A program made the translations under genes and the position numbers. Shown piece after piece: positions 9,058 to 18,600 of a DNA stretch of 64,000 nt. The stretch lies in NCBI RefSeq assembly GCF_020905295.1, contig NZ_JAJJMM010000001.1, forward strand, positions 3,844,001 through 3,908,000, in the 5' to 3' direction. A model generated the notes under the pieces. It saw only the letters and a program-made list of their open reading frames with translations. It ran no database searches and was not told the DNA's origin. The stretch comes from Flavobacterium piscisymbiosum (GTDB taxonomy: Bacteria > Bacteroidota > Bacteroidia > Flavobacteriales > Flavobacteriaceae). Every line of letters starts with the position of its first letter. The first letter of the stretch is position 1.

Positions 9058-9906
9058 TTATCGAATGGCATATCTTAGCTTAAGTCCGTAAGAAACCAAT
9101 CTGATATCATTTGAATTAGAAGCATCAAGTACGCTGTTGTATTGTAATTGAACAGGTAATTCCGGTTGGTATTGTACCAGATTTTTACTTCCTTTCTTAT
9201 CATAGATATTATTTAATCCGTAGTCTAAATAAAGTCCGATATAAATAGCACTTCGATCACCAATTTTTTGTTTCAAACCGGTTTCGAATGTAGCAGAATA
9301 AGACACCTCTGTATCCAGATCCTGTTTGCTTGTTTTAAGATTGTTTTGGCTCTCAAACCCTGCAAATGCCGGACTAAATAATTCGACATTATATTGCGGA
9401 TAGTATCCGCTTGTAGTCAGGTTCTGGAATGTGCTTTCGTAGCTTCCGGTTGTAGCAAAACCTATTTTAGCTCCCGCTGCAAGATATAATTTTGTAGCTC
9501 CCGGAGTTTCAAACTGAATAGTAATTGGAATATTAACGTATCCTAATTTTTGCTGTTCTCTTAAATTAGTTGCTTTATATCGAAATTGAAAAGCTTCATT
9601 TTCAGCATCAACCGCATTGTATTGTCCGCCATAAAATCCATATTTTACATCAGAAGTATAGGTTTGATATTCGGCACCAATACCAATACTTAAACCTTCA
9701 TTTAAGTAGTAAGAATATCGAATTCCTGCATTGAAACCGTTTCCTGGAACTACATCTCCAGTATTAGATTTTAGAAATGAAAACGGTCCTCCCACAGCTA
9801 TTGATAATTCCTGTTTTTTATCCTGACCGTAACTATTTAGGCAAGATCCTAAAACTACTGTAACGATGGATATTGATGTTATATAGTTTCGTATATATTT
9901 TTTCAT
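9058..9906 (-). CDS. Outer-membrane beta-barrel protein
   Basis: 282 residues with a signal sequence (about 1-27, ending NSYGQ). The body has alternating hydrophobic strands (GFNAGIRYSYYLNEGLSIGIGAEYQTY, split by turns) and ends in LRYAIR, an aromatic-rich final strand typical of outer-membrane barrels. It fits the PorT-like or general Bacteroidota barrel families. I do not see the motifs of SprF, the usual partner of SprB-type adhesins. It is the last gene of the leftward cluster, 51 bases after the giant adhesin gene, so it may be the outer-membrane anchor or export helper of the adhesin. That is inference from position only. Confidence 0.75.
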   Translation of the reverse strand: MKKYIRNYITSISIVTVVLGSCLNSYGQDKKQELSIAVGGPFSFLKSNTGDVVPGNGFNAGIRYSYYLNEGLSIGIGAEYQTYTSDVKYGFYGGQYNAVDAENEAFQFRYKATNLREQQKLGYVNIPITIQFETPGATKLYLAAGAKIGFATTGSYESTFQNLTTSGYYPQYNVELFSPAFAGFESQNNLKTSKQDLDTEVSYSATFETGLKQKIGDRSAIYIGLYLDYGLNNIYDKKGSKNLVQYQPELPVQLQYNSVLDASNSNDIRLVSYGLKLRYAIR

Positions 9907-9924
9907 CTTATTTTTTTTTAATGC

Positions 9925-9948
9925 CAGTGCTATTCGAAAATAGCACTG
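9925..9948. other. Hairpin between adhesin and barrel genes
   Basis: Perfect 10-base arms CAGTGCTATT and AATAGCACTG around a CGAA loop. In the direction of the genes (leftward) the hairpin is followed by A-rich, not U-rich, RNA, so it is not a classical terminator there. On the plus strand it is followed by a T-rich run. It may limit antisense transcription or stabilise a cut message. Confidence 0.55.
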
Positions 9949-9957
9949 ACAGATTTT

Positions 9958-12900
9958 TTATTTATTTACAATTACTTTTAGCGTTTTCTTGATGTTTGGA
10001 GTTTCGATAACTACAACATACATATTACTTTCAGCATCAGGTAATTGAATTTCAGTTCTTACCGTAGATGATTTCAATGTTTTAATCAATTGACCAGAAA
10101 CATTATACAAACTTATTTGCATGTTTTCTAATTCTTCCGCAGGGTAATCTGCTTCAACTGTAATCACTTGTCCTGATTGAATTGGGTTAGGATAAAGTCT
10201 TGCAGCTAACGATTTTTGAGTCGTTATTTTGGTACTACATGTTTGAAGTGTTTTTCCGTCTTTGGTCGTCATTTTTACACTAAAATCTGCAGATTTATCT
10301 AAAGAATTCGCCAAATCATCTCCCGCTGAATAGTATTGACCCGTTCCTACCAATTGACCATTTTTAAACCATTGGTACGAAACAAACTCATAACCTCCGT
10401 TAGTCTGAGGATTATTATTGATAAGCAATACATTGTTGAATTTTTGATGAACAATGTCATAGAAACCAAATGGTTTTTCTATAGTTAAAGCATAATTGGC
10501 AGTTACAGTTCCGTCTTGTGAAGTCACAGTAACATTTTGCGTATAAATTCCCGGTTTAGGAGGCGTAATTGTAAAATTGGCAGAAGGCGAGAATGTTGCT
10601 CCTGTTTCATTTGTGAAGGCAACATTTACATTGCTTTCTCCACATTCCATCAAATACTTAATTTCTTTTGCCGGATTTAGATATACTTGACTGCCAAGTG
10701 TAATTTTTGATACCGTTACATCATTATTTTTAATTACCAGAACTTGCGAAACATCTGCTGCTGGTAAGTAATTTTCATTACCATCCTGATGTGCTACAAT
10801 TAATACTTCGCCAGATCGTAGAACATTTACTAAACCAAGCGCTGAAACATTAGCTGGCGGCAGGGCAGAAGTGTAAGTGAACGAGTAACGAATTGGTAAA
10901 CCTGAATTAGAAGAACCATTTAAACTAAAGTCATTACCTACTCCAAAAATCTTTGGCAAAATGGCTCCAAATGTAATTTGCTGTGCCGCTTTGTTGATAG
11001 TAAGCTGTGCAGTAAGTGTTACTGGAGAACAATTTGGTGAACTTACATCTGGTGTTACTGTTGCTGTAACAGTATAAACTCCTGCATTAGTTGCTCCGTT
11101 TGCTGTTCCTGTTGATGGAGTAGTAGCATATACTACGCTTGCCCCGGCAGGAAGATTTGCAACTTGTATGGTGCGTACACTTCCGTTATAAGTAAATGCA
11201 GCATTAGCAAAAGTTACCTGATCTAATGGAGAAGCAGTTACAGTAAGGTTTTGCTGTTGTGTTGCGAAATTTCCGCTAGCATCAGTATAAGTCCATGTAA
11301 TTACATAATTACCTACAGCAGTATAAGTTAAAGGATCTGTTGTTGTTGCAGATATAATTCCGGAACAATTATCAGTTGCTGTTGGTATTGTAATTTGCGC
11401 TGGTAAAATCGAACAATAGTTCGAAATGGCAGGAAGATTTGCTACATTAGGCACTGGCGCAGTTACATCTTGAATTGTAGATATAGTTACATTTTGTGTT
11501 AAAGTACAGTTGTTTGCATCAGTAATAAGTACAGAATAATTTCCTGCGCTTAATCCGGTTGCTGTTGCTGCATTTCCGCCAGAAGGTGACCATGCATACG
11601 TATAAACACCAGTTCCGCCTGTTACAGTTACAGTTGCCGAAGCATCACTTTGTCCGTTGCAAGAAACATTCACTTGTGATGTTGTTGCTGCAAGTAGAGC
11701 AGGTTCTGTTATTGTAACTGTTGCTGTTGTTTGACAGGTGTTAGCATCAGTGATAGTTACCGTATAAGTTCCGGCAGTAAGTCCTGATGCAGTTGCAGCA
11801 GTTCCTCCAGAAGGTGACCATACATAACTGTAAGCACCAGTTCCGCCCGTTACTGAAACAGTTGCAGATCCGTTAGATCCACCGTTACAAGAAACGTTAG
11901 TTTGAGATGGTGTTGCTATTAAAGCAGCTGGTTGTGTTAATGTAAAACTTTGTGTTGTCTGACATAAATTAGCATCTGTAATAGTTACTGTATAAGTTCC
12001 TGCAGTAAGTCCTGATGCAGTTGCAGCAGTTCCGCCAGAAGGTGACCATACATAACTATATGCGCCTGTTCCTCCAGTTACAACTACTGAAGCTGATCCG
12101 TTAGAACCTTCATTACATGAAATATTTGTTTGTGAAGGAGTAACTACTATTGGAGTAGGTTCTGTAATTGTAAAGTTTTTTACAATTGAACATCCGTTTG
12201 CAGAAGTTATGGTTACCGAATAATTACCCGCTGTAAGTCCTGTTGCTGTTGAAGCAGTTCCTCCAGTTGGAGCCCAAACATATGTATATGGACCCGGAGC
12301 TCCTGAAGGTACTACTGTTGCAGTTCCTGTGTTTGATCCATTACATAAAACATTGGTTTGAGATACTGTAGCAACTAATGTATTTACAGTAGTGATTGTA
12401 AAGTTTTTTGTAATTGTACATCCATTAGCATCTGTGATCAGAGCGCTATAATTGCCAGCTGATAAACCTGTTACTGTTTGAGTTGTTACTCTATTAGACC
12501 ATAAATAATTGTAAGGAGTTGTTCCTCCTGATGGAGTAACAGAAGCTTGCCCACCCACAACACAAGTTGCATTGATTTGTGATGTTGTAGCTGTTAAAAC
12601 AGAAGGCTGATTGATTGTAAAAGTTTTAGTTAAGGTACATCCGTTATTATCTGTAATTAAACAGCTATAATTTCCAGCAGTAAGGCCAGTTGCAGTTGCA
12701 GCTGTTCCTCCAGAAGGAGACCATAAGTAGGTATAGTTTAATGTTCCTCCAGAAGCAGTTACCGTTGCTGTACCAGTTGCTCCTCCATTACAAAGAACAT
12801 TAGTTTGTGATGTCGTTGCTGCTAAAATTGCAGGTTCTGTTATGGTAACATTTGCTGTGTATGTACAAGTGTTAGCATCCTGAATAGTTACAGTATAAGT

Positions 12901-15900
12901 TCCCGCCGCTAATCCTGAAGCAGTTTTAGCAGTTCCTCCTGTTGGCGACCATTGGTAGCTATATGGAGCTGTAGCTCCTGTTGCATTTACAGTAGCGCTA
13001 CCGTTAGTTCCTCCATTACATGAAACATTTGTTTGTGTTACTGTTGCAGAAAATGCAGCAGGTGTGCTAATGGTAATATTTTTAACCAATGTACATCCGT
13101 TTGCATCTGTAATAGTACAAGTATAATTTCCTGCTGGTCTGCCACTAATAGAGGATGAAGTTCCTCCCAAAGGAGCCCATAAATAAGTATAAGTAGGAGT
13201 TCCTCCTGATACTGTTACGCTTGCAGTACCATTTGATCCTCCAAAACAACTAACACCAGTTGATGCTGTTGATGCAGAAAGAATGGCTGCTGGTTGTGTA
13301 ATAGTAAAAGTTTGTGTTGTTTGACATAAGTTAGCATCAGTAATAATTACTGTATAAGTTCCTGCAGCAAGTCCTGTTGCAGTTGCAGCAGTTCCGCCAG
13401 ATGGAGACCATGAATAAGTATAAGTTCCTGTTCCGCCTGTTGCACTTACTGTTGCAGATCCTGTAGCTTCGTTGCGACATCCTATATTAGTTTGCGCAAC
13501 TGGTGTAGCAACCAATGCACTTGGCTCGGTAATAGTAAAACTTTGCGTTGTTTGACACAAGTTGGCATCTTTTATTGTTACTGTGTAAGTTCCTGCTGTA
13601 AGCCCTGTTGCAGTTGCTGCAGTTCCTCCCGTTGGTGACCATAAATAAGTATAAGTTCCTGTTCCTCCTGTTACGTTTACTGTTGCCTCTCCTGTTGCAG
13701 CGCCATTACATACTAGATTAGTTTGCGATGTTGTTACAGAAAGTGGAGTAGGTTCGGTAATAGTAAAACTTTGGGTAGTTTGACATGAGTTTGCATCAGT
13801 AACAGTTACTGTATAAGTACCTTGTGTAAGACCTGATGCTGTTGCTCCCGTACCTCCTGATGGAGACCATGAATAAGTGTAGCTGCCAGTTCCTCCAGTA
13901 ACTGCAACAGTTGCAGTTCCGTTTGAACCTCCGTTACAGCTTACATTATTTACTGTACCCTGTGATGCCGCCAATACTGGTGGCTCCGTTACCATAATAT
14001 CGCTTACAGTTTTTGTACAGCCTTTAAAATCTGTAATAGTTACATTGTAAATTCCGGCAGAAAGTCCTGTAATAGCAGAAGTTGTAGCTCCGTTCGACCA
14101 TAAATAAGTATATCCGGGAGTACCTCCGGTTGCAGTAATAGAAGCAACACCATTTGAGCCTCCGTTACAAGAAACATTAGTTACAGCCGGAGTTCCGTTT
14201 AATACTGGAGGCTGAGTTACTGCAATATTGCTTACCGTTCCTGTACATCCGTTATTATCGGTGATGGTTACTGAATAAGTACCAGCAACTAAACCTGTTC
14301 TGTCTTCAGTTGTAATACCACCACCCCAATTGAAGGTATAGGGAGCTGTACCGCCTGATGGTGTAAGGTTGATAGTTCCATTTGTACCTGCAAAACAAGA
14401 TACGTTGGTTACTACTGTAGTACCGCCAACTGCAGCAGTAGGTTGTGCCACAGCAATATTACTTACCGTTCCTGTACATCCGTTAACATCGGTAATGGTA
14501 ACTGAATAAGTACCAGCTGCTAAACCTGTTCTGTCTTCAGTTGTAATACCGCCACCCCAATTAAAGGTGTATGGACCAGTACCGCCTGATGGAGTAAGGT
14601 TGATAGCTCCGTTTGAGCCTGCAAAACAAGATATGTTGGATACTACTGTAGTTCCACTAACTACAGCAGGAGGTTGCGTTATTGTAATATTATTTAGCGT
14701 TATAGTACATGAATTTGCATCTGTAACCGTCACGCTGTAAGTACCTGCTGGACGACCTGTTATAGCAGCTGTTGAAGCACCTGTATTCCATAAGTACGTA
14801 TAACCTCCGGCTCCTCCTGTTGCAGTTACAGAAGCGACACCATTACTGCCTCCATTACATGATACGTTTGTAACAGCAGATGTAGCATTTAATACACTTG
14901 GTTGTGTTACTTGAATATTATTTACCGTTTTGGTACAAGAATTTGCGTCTGTAACAGTTACACTATATGTTCCAGCCATAAGACCTGTAATAGCAGATGT
15001 TGTAGCACCAGTATTCCATAGATAAGTATAACCTCCTGCACCTCCAGTTGCAGATACAGCAGCAACACCATTAGCACCTCCATTACACGCTACGTTTGTA
15101 AAAGCAGGTGAAGCGTTTAATACAGGTGGCTGAGTTATAGTAGCAGATCTAGTTATTTGTGTTCCTTCACCATCGGTAACCGTTACATTATAAACTCCAA
15201 CACCAAGAACAGATGCTGTTGCATTTGTTCCTCCAGATGGCGACCATGAATAAGTATAAGGAATTGATCCTCCGCTTACAACAATTGTAGCAGTACCATT
15301 GTTTCCTCCGTTACAGCTGACATTTGTTTTAGCAATAGTTGCCGGAGCAGTTAATGCAGCTCCTGTTGTAAAATTAAATTCACCTCCGTAATTAGTTCCG
15401 CCGCTATTGGTAGCATACGCTCTATAATAAATAGTTGTTGCAGCAGGAAGTCCCGTTACAACATTACCAAATGTCCCAGTTCCGGTCCCTATTTGAACTT
15501 TATTATTTGCAATAGTTGGGTTTACCGTTGTAGCCCACACAATTCCTCTTTCTATGGTTGTATCACCACCATCAGCAGTAACCTCACCACCAAGTGTTGC
15601 AGAAACAGATTTGATGCTTGCTGCCACAGCAGATGTTACAGTTGGTGCAACTGCAAGTGTAATACTTGGTGCAGGATAACTAGTAGGAATTATTCCTAAA
15701 TCAACGGTTCCGTTACTATGTGACCAGTATATGGCTGAAGGATTGTTAATTTTTGCCAATAAATCAGCAGTAGTACCTGTCAAAGTCCCTATGTATTTAC
15801 TGTTATTAGCTTCAGCGGGACCTGATGCCGGAAACAACGAAATACAATTTACCCCGTTGGTTAAACCGGGAGGTAATGAACTTTCAGATCCTCCAAATAA

Positions 15901-16419
15901 ATTTACTTGTGCTGCATTACTCCATGTTGTTATAGGGTCATAATCTGAAGAGTTATAATCTGCATGGATACCTCCAATAAATGTAGGTACCGCCGGTCTT
16001 GGACCCGTTGCAGACTGATACACCAATATTTGGTCGCCGGCATTAGTAAGATTAAAACCTGAACCTGACGCAAGTGTTACTCCAGTTGTGCCTGTAACTG
16101 TAAAAGTATCAGCCGAAGTTTCGACTATTGATACAATTTTACCAGCAGGTGTAAAGGCTGGAACAGTCCACAATAAATGTGTTTCGAAGTTTGTTGGAGT
16201 CCATGAACCGTTTCCCCAGCCATCTTCTGTAAAATATACAAGCGTTCCGGCATTGATATCTTTAAGAGTGATAAAAGAGAAACCATCGGTTGGAGTTCCC
16301 GCTTGATAACCAATAAATGCTATATCACCTGGCGCCAAGACAGTTGCCTGGGCTTTAAGGTTTTGTTGTACAAAAAATGTACACAAAAAGATGATAAATA
16401 AGAGTAATTTTTTTTTCAT
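9958..16419 (-). CDS. Giant SprB-repeat adhesin with type IX secretion signal
   Basis: 2153 residues. A signal peptide (1-23, ending LKAQ) is followed by a ~230-residue domain (GDIAFIGYQAGTPTDGFSF, VYFTEDGWG) seen in other secreted proteins, then an FN3-like domain (about 260-355). Seventeen SprB repeats of ~76 residues follow (about 357-1650), each with a Cys pair, GGxxxYTYxWSP, AGTYTVTITDAN-C and an ending like ITEP. After these come a HYR-like domain (VTWTYTDASGNF-type), an MBG-like domain and a C-terminal T9SS type A sorting domain (RLYPNPIQSGQ, ending LKVIVNK). SprB of F. johnsoniae is a motile surface adhesin in gliding; this protein is shorter and may be an adhesin of a similar kind. 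It starts 15 bases after the binding-protein-like gene, so the pair is one transcript. Confidence 0.92.
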   Translation of the reverse strand: MKKKLLLFIIFLCTFFVQQNLKAQATVLAPGDIAFIGYQAGTPTDGFSFITLKDINAGTLVYFTEDGWGNGSWTPTNFETHLLWTVPAFTPAGKIVSIVETSADTFTVTGTTGVTLASGSGFNLTNAGDQILVYQSATGPRPAVPTFIGGIHADYNSSDYDPITTWSNAAQVNLFGGSESSLPPGLTNGVNCISLFPASGPAEANNSKYIGTLTGTTADLLAKINNPSAIYWSHSNGTVDLGIIPTSYPAPSITLAVAPTVTSAVAASIKSVSATLGGEVTADGGDTTIERGIVWATTVNPTIANNKVQIGTGTGTFGNVVTGLPAATTIYYRAYATNSGGTNYGGEFNFTTGAALTAPATIAKTNVSCNGGNNGTATIVVSGGSIPYTYSWSPSGGTNATASVLGVGVYNVTVTDGEGTQITRSATITQPPVLNASPAFTNVACNGGANGVAAVSATGGAGGYTYLWNTGATTSAITGLMAGTYSVTVTDANSCTKTVNNIQVTQPSVLNATSAVTNVSCNGGSNGVASVTATGGAGGYTYLWNTGASTAAITGRPAGTYSVTVTDANSCTITLNNITITQPPAVVSGTTVVSNISCFAGSNGAINLTPSGGTGPYTFNWGGGITTEDRTGLAAGTYSVTITDVNGCTGTVSNIAVAQPTAAVGGTTVVTNVSCFAGTNGTINLTPSGGTAPYTFNWGGGITTEDRTGLVAGTYSVTITDNNGCTGTVSNIAVTQPPVLNGTPAVTNVSCNGGSNGVASITATGGTPGYTYLWSNGATTSAITGLSAGIYNVTITDFKGCTKTVSDIMVTEPPVLAASQGTVNNVSCNGGSNGTATVAVTGGTGSYTYSWSPSGGTGATASGLTQGTYTVTVTDANSCQTTQSFTITEPTPLSVTTSQTNLVCNGAATGEATVNVTGGTGTYTYLWSPTGGTAATATGLTAGTYTVTIKDANLCQTTQSFTITEPSALVATPVAQTNIGCRNEATGSATVSATGGTGTYTYSWSPSGGTAATATGLAAGTYTVIITDANLCQTTQTFTITQPAAILSASTASTGVSCFGGSNGTASVTVSGGTPTYTYLWAPLGGTSSSISGRPAGNYTCTITDANGCTLVKNITISTPAAFSATVTQTNVSCNGGTNGSATVNATGATAPYSYQWSPTGGTAKTASGLAAGTYTVTIQDANTCTYTANVTITEPAILAATTSQTNVLCNGGATGTATVTASGGTLNYTYLWSPSGGTAATATGLTAGNYSCLITDNNGCTLTKTFTINQPSVLTATTSQINATCVVGGQASVTPSGGTTPYNYLWSNRVTTQTVTGLSAGNYSALITDANGCTITKNFTITTVNTLVATVSQTNVLCNGSNTGTATVVPSGAPGPYTYVWAPTGGTASTATGLTAGNYSVTITSANGCSIVKNFTITEPTPIVVTPSQTNISCNEGSNGSASVVVTGGTGAYSYVWSPSGGTAATASGLTAGTYTVTITDANLCQTTQSFTLTQPAALIATPSQTNVSCNGGSNGSATVSVTGGTGAYSYVWSPSGGTAATASGLTAGTYTVTITDANTCQTTATVTITEPALLAATTSQVNVSCNGQSDASATVTVTGGTGVYTYAWSPSGGNAATATGLSAGNYSVLITDANNCTLTQNVTISTIQDVTAPVPNVANLPAISNYCSILPAQITIPTATDNCSGIISATTTDPLTYTAVGNYVITWTYTDASGNFATQQQNLTVTASPLDQVTFANAAFTYNGSVRTIQVANLPAGASVVYATTPSTGTANGATNAGVYTVTATVTPDVSSPNCSPVTLTAQLTINKAAQQITFGAILPKIFGVGNDFSLNGSSNSGLPIRYSFTYTSALPPANVSALGLVNVLRSGEVLIVAHQDGNENYLPAADVSQVLVIKNNDVTVSKITLGSQVYLNPAKEIKYLMECGESNVNVAFTNETGATFSPSANFTITPPKPGIYTQNVTVTSQDGTVTANYALTIEKPFGFYDIVHQKFNNVLLINNNPQTNGGYEFVSYQWFKNGQLVGTGQYYSAGDDLANSLDKSADFSVKMTTKDGKTLQTCSTKITTQKSLAARLYPNPIQSGQVITVEADYPAEELENMQISLYNVSGQLIKTLKSSTVRTEIQLPDAESNMYVVVIETPNIKKTLKVIVNK
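11468..15351 (-). repeat. Array of 17 SprB-type coding repeats
   Basis: About 228 bases per unit inside the adhesin gene. Units differ in degree: two near-identical neighbours (the 15th and 16th) share GGTGAYSYVWSPSGGTAA and most following residues, while the 4th and 5th form a distinct subtype with FNWGGGITTEDRTG. The pattern indicates local duplication and makes copy-number change by recombination likely. Confidence 0.85.
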
Positions 16420-16434
16420 AACATACAGTTTAGT

Positions 16435-17571
16435 TTAATGACATAAATAGGCATTTTGCCAGCCGCCCATTTGTTCCGGTTTAGTAGATAAAGTGAAAGC
16501 CTTAATAAAATGCCCGTCATTAACGAATGTTTCAATTTTATTAAAACTTATATTGTTAGAAGAATCAAGATTTAATTTATACACATGATGATTAAATAAT
16601 GTTCTGTTTGTACCCTTATCAAATTCAATATTTCCTCTAGGTCCGGCAATATTAAGTTTGCTCATTTCTTCAATTAAAGAGTTTATATTAAGATTGTTCT
16701 CTGCATTTAAAAGAAGGGTTTTTAGTATTAATCCTTTTTCATAACCTAAAGTCGAAAATATTGAAGGACTATCTGAGTATTTGCTTTTATACTCATCGGT
16801 AAAGTTGCTATTATCACTATCATTTTGCATCCATGAACTTACAACATAAAGTTCGTGAGGCTCATTTTTATATTCTTCTAAAATTTTATCATTGATAAAA
16901 AACGGAGTAACATAAAACGGATACTTTTTAGTAACTTTATTTTGATTTACAAAATCGGCATTTTCCTCTGCATATAAGCCACTATAGAAAGCAAAAACAG
17001 CATCAGGTTCATAAGAATTTATGATGTTATCCATATGTGCCGATTCATTTTCTCTGGGAACAAAAGGTGTAATATAGTGACCTGCGAAAATTGGTTTATC
17101 TTTAAAAGCATATTCAATTGCTGATAACATGCCGTAACCTGAATCATAAAACGAAGTTGAGGTTACCACTTTTTGAAAGTTTTTGGCAGTTAGATAAGTA
17201 CCTAAATGATAACACGATTCCGTTAGCCCATAGGAGTTAATATAAACACCTTTGTAAGTAGGTGTTTCATAAGGTAATGTTGCTCCGGTATCAGCGGCAA
17301 GCAATAGGATATCGTTTTTTGAAGCATAGTTATAAACCTCAGATATATTATAATGCCCAAAAAAGCCAATGATAATTGATACATCTTCTTGAAAATTTAA
17401 CTTTTGTATTTTCTCGATTATCAGTTTCTCATCTGCACCAATACCGATATTTTCGATGTAAAATTTCACATTAGGATTAGTAAGTTTTAATCCTCTCATA
17501 AAATCTCTGTCGAGCGTTGGATATTGTTGTGATTTTGGAAGTAGAATTCCTATTTTAGTAAAGTTATCCAT
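16435..17571 (-). CDS. Type-1 periplasmic-binding-protein fold without signal peptide
   Basis: 378 residues. The layout IGILLPKSQQYPTLDRDFMRGLKL, IIIGFFGHYN, ILLLAADTGATLP, VVTSTSFYDSGYGMLSA, PDAVFAFYSGLYAEE, LGYEKGLIL and ANIAGPRG-like matches ABC-type substrate-binding proteins of the LIV-binding family. Unlike those, it has no signal peptide, and an in-frame TAA lies four codons upstream of the ATG at 17571, so none was missed. No permease or ATPase gene is near. It ends 15 bases before the giant adhesin, and a phage-collar gene lies upstream. The protein should stay in the cytoplasm, or leave by a non-Sec route. Its ligand and role are unknown. Confidence 0.75.
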   Translation of the reverse strand: MDNFTKIGILLPKSQQYPTLDRDFMRGLKLTNPNVKFYIENIGIGADEKLIIEKIQKLNFQEDVSIIIGFFGHYNISEVYNYASKNDILLLAADTGATLPYETPTYKGVYINSYGLTESCYHLGTYLTAKNFQKVVTSTSFYDSGYGMLSAIEYAFKDKPIFAGHYITPFVPRENESAHMDNIINSYEPDAVFAFYSGLYAEENADFVNQNKVTKKYPFYVTPFFINDKILEEYKNEPHELYVVSSWMQNDSDNSNFTDEYKSKYSDSPSIFSTLGYEKGLILKTLLLNAENNLNINSLIEEMSKLNIAGPRGNIEFDKGTNRTLFNHHVYKLNLDSSNNISFNKIETFVNDGHFIKAFTLSTKPEQMGGWQNAYLCH

Positions 17572-17582
17572 AAATTTTGATT

Positions 17583-17613
17583 AAAAAAACAGAGGCATTA
17601 TCGCCTCTGTTTT
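17583..17613 (-). terminator. Intrinsic terminator after the collar gene
   Basis: An 11-base perfect stem, AAAACAGAGGC (17586-17596) with GCCTCTGTTTT (17603-17613), and a 6-base loop. Leftward RNA would end in a run of seven U. It lies between the collar stop (17627) and the binding-protein start (17571), leaving no room for a separate normal promoter. Confidence 0.85.
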
Positions 17614-17626
17614 ATTTTTAATGCTA

Positions 17627-18205
17627 TTAGTTTCTAGATGGAAAAATCCCTTCTAAAGCTATACAGTAATTTATACCTAGATATGGGTTTCTTAAACCAA
17701 ATGGTTGGCTACCTCCTGCAACACCTGTAGCACCGCTAATTGCTGCAGTTACACCACCAACTGCATTACTTGTCCCTCCAGTTTCACTATAGATATTTGG
17801 AGTAGTTCCTCCAGCAGCAAAATAATTATTACCACCATCAGGATCATTGCTTATTGGTTTTAAACTTATTGCATTGACAGCCACAGTAATAGGAGATGTA
17901 GCCGCAGCAAGAGGGTGACCGTGTATAGGCATATTGTTTGCTGTAAGTGTAATGCTTTCAACCCCAGCTACTTCTCCCTGAACAATAGTAGTTAAACCAG
18001 GTCCTTGTCCCATTCCTACAAGAGATCTTCCTCTTAAATCAGGCAGAGCAAATGTTGTTTGACCATTTCCTCCGTAAGTTGTTCCCAGTAAAGAGAATAA
18101 AGCAGTGTTTTGAGCTATTCCTAAAGTTTGTCCCCAGCAAAATGCCCATCCTCTAGGGTTAAAGTTAAATCCAAAAGCTAGAATTGTTCCTAAAAATACG
18201 TCCAT
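17627..18205 (-). CDS. Phage tail collar domain (MdpB-type) protein
   Basis: 192 residues. The N-terminal ~60 residues, FLGTILAFGFNFNPRGWAFC then GQTLGIAQNTALFSLLGTTYGGNGQTTFALPDLRGR, are a classical tail collar domain. The centre is Gly/Ala/Thr-rich and holds the MPIHGHPL motif. The end, NYCIALEGIFPSRN, is the signature end of the microcystin-dependent-protein (MdpB) group. Such genes occur widely in bacterial chromosomes outside prophages, and their role is not established. No other phage gene is present here. It is the first gene of the leftward cluster and has its own terminator. Absence of a signal peptide fits the family. Confidence 0.9.
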   Translation of the reverse strand: MDVFLGTILAFGFNFNPRGWAFCWGQTLGIAQNTALFSLLGTTYGGNGQTTFALPDLRGRSLVGMGQGPGLTTIVQGEVAGVESITLTANNMPIHGHPLAAATSPITVAVNAISLKPISNDPDGGNNYFAAGGTTPNIYSETGGTSNAVGGVTAAISGATGVAGGSQPFGLRNPYLGINYCIALEGIFPSRN

Positions 18206-18562
18206 AATTGTTTTTGTTTAATTGGTTAATGTTAGTGATAGATTATTAATGGTTAATATGATTTAATTACAGTTTAGTTTTTAATTCTTCAATAGCGAAG
18301 TTAATTCATGTAATCTTCTTACAAGCAGGTATTTACACCTGTTTTTTGAATAATTAAAACATTTACAATTAAAAAGAAAAAGTACTTTGTTGATGGTTCT
18401 ATAAATACTGTATAATAAACACTCTTTCTTCAATTTGATTTTAAAATTAAATATCTATTACCTATAACAAGAAAAATATGTTACAGAACGGTTTTTTTAT
18501 GTCATGAAATCTCCTTTTTATGTCAGATAAATTTTGGGTGATAACTGCTGGATATGCGAATT

Positions 18563-18600
18563 CATTATTCAATTAAAAAGTAGTTTTTTATTGAATAATG
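18563..18600. repeat. 38-base hairpin in the collar upstream region
   Basis: Arms CATTATTCAAT and ATTGAATAATG (11 bases, perfect) continue, after one mismatch, into AAAAA/TTTTT, closing on a 4-base GTAG loop. This gives about 16 pairs on either strand. Confidence 0.7.

Noticed and set aside
9058..9906. SprF annotation for the barrel gene next to the adhesin
   Set aside because: Position fits, but the sequence lacks the PorP/SprF pattern and looks like a general beta-barrel family.
15493..16313. Several short open frames on the opposite strand and in other frames of the adhesin gene
   Set aside because: They are compositional shadows of the repeat-rich coding sequence, without starts, signals or family motifs.
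9958..16419. Repeat array considered as a CRISPR or non-coding tandem repeat
   Set aside because: The ~228-base units keep one open frame through 2153 residues and encode SprB domains; there are no short identical repeats with unique spacers.
17627..18205. Prophage call based on the tail collar domain
   Set aside because: No capsid, portal, tail, integrase or lysis genes are nearby, and MdpB-type collar proteins occur widely outside prophages.
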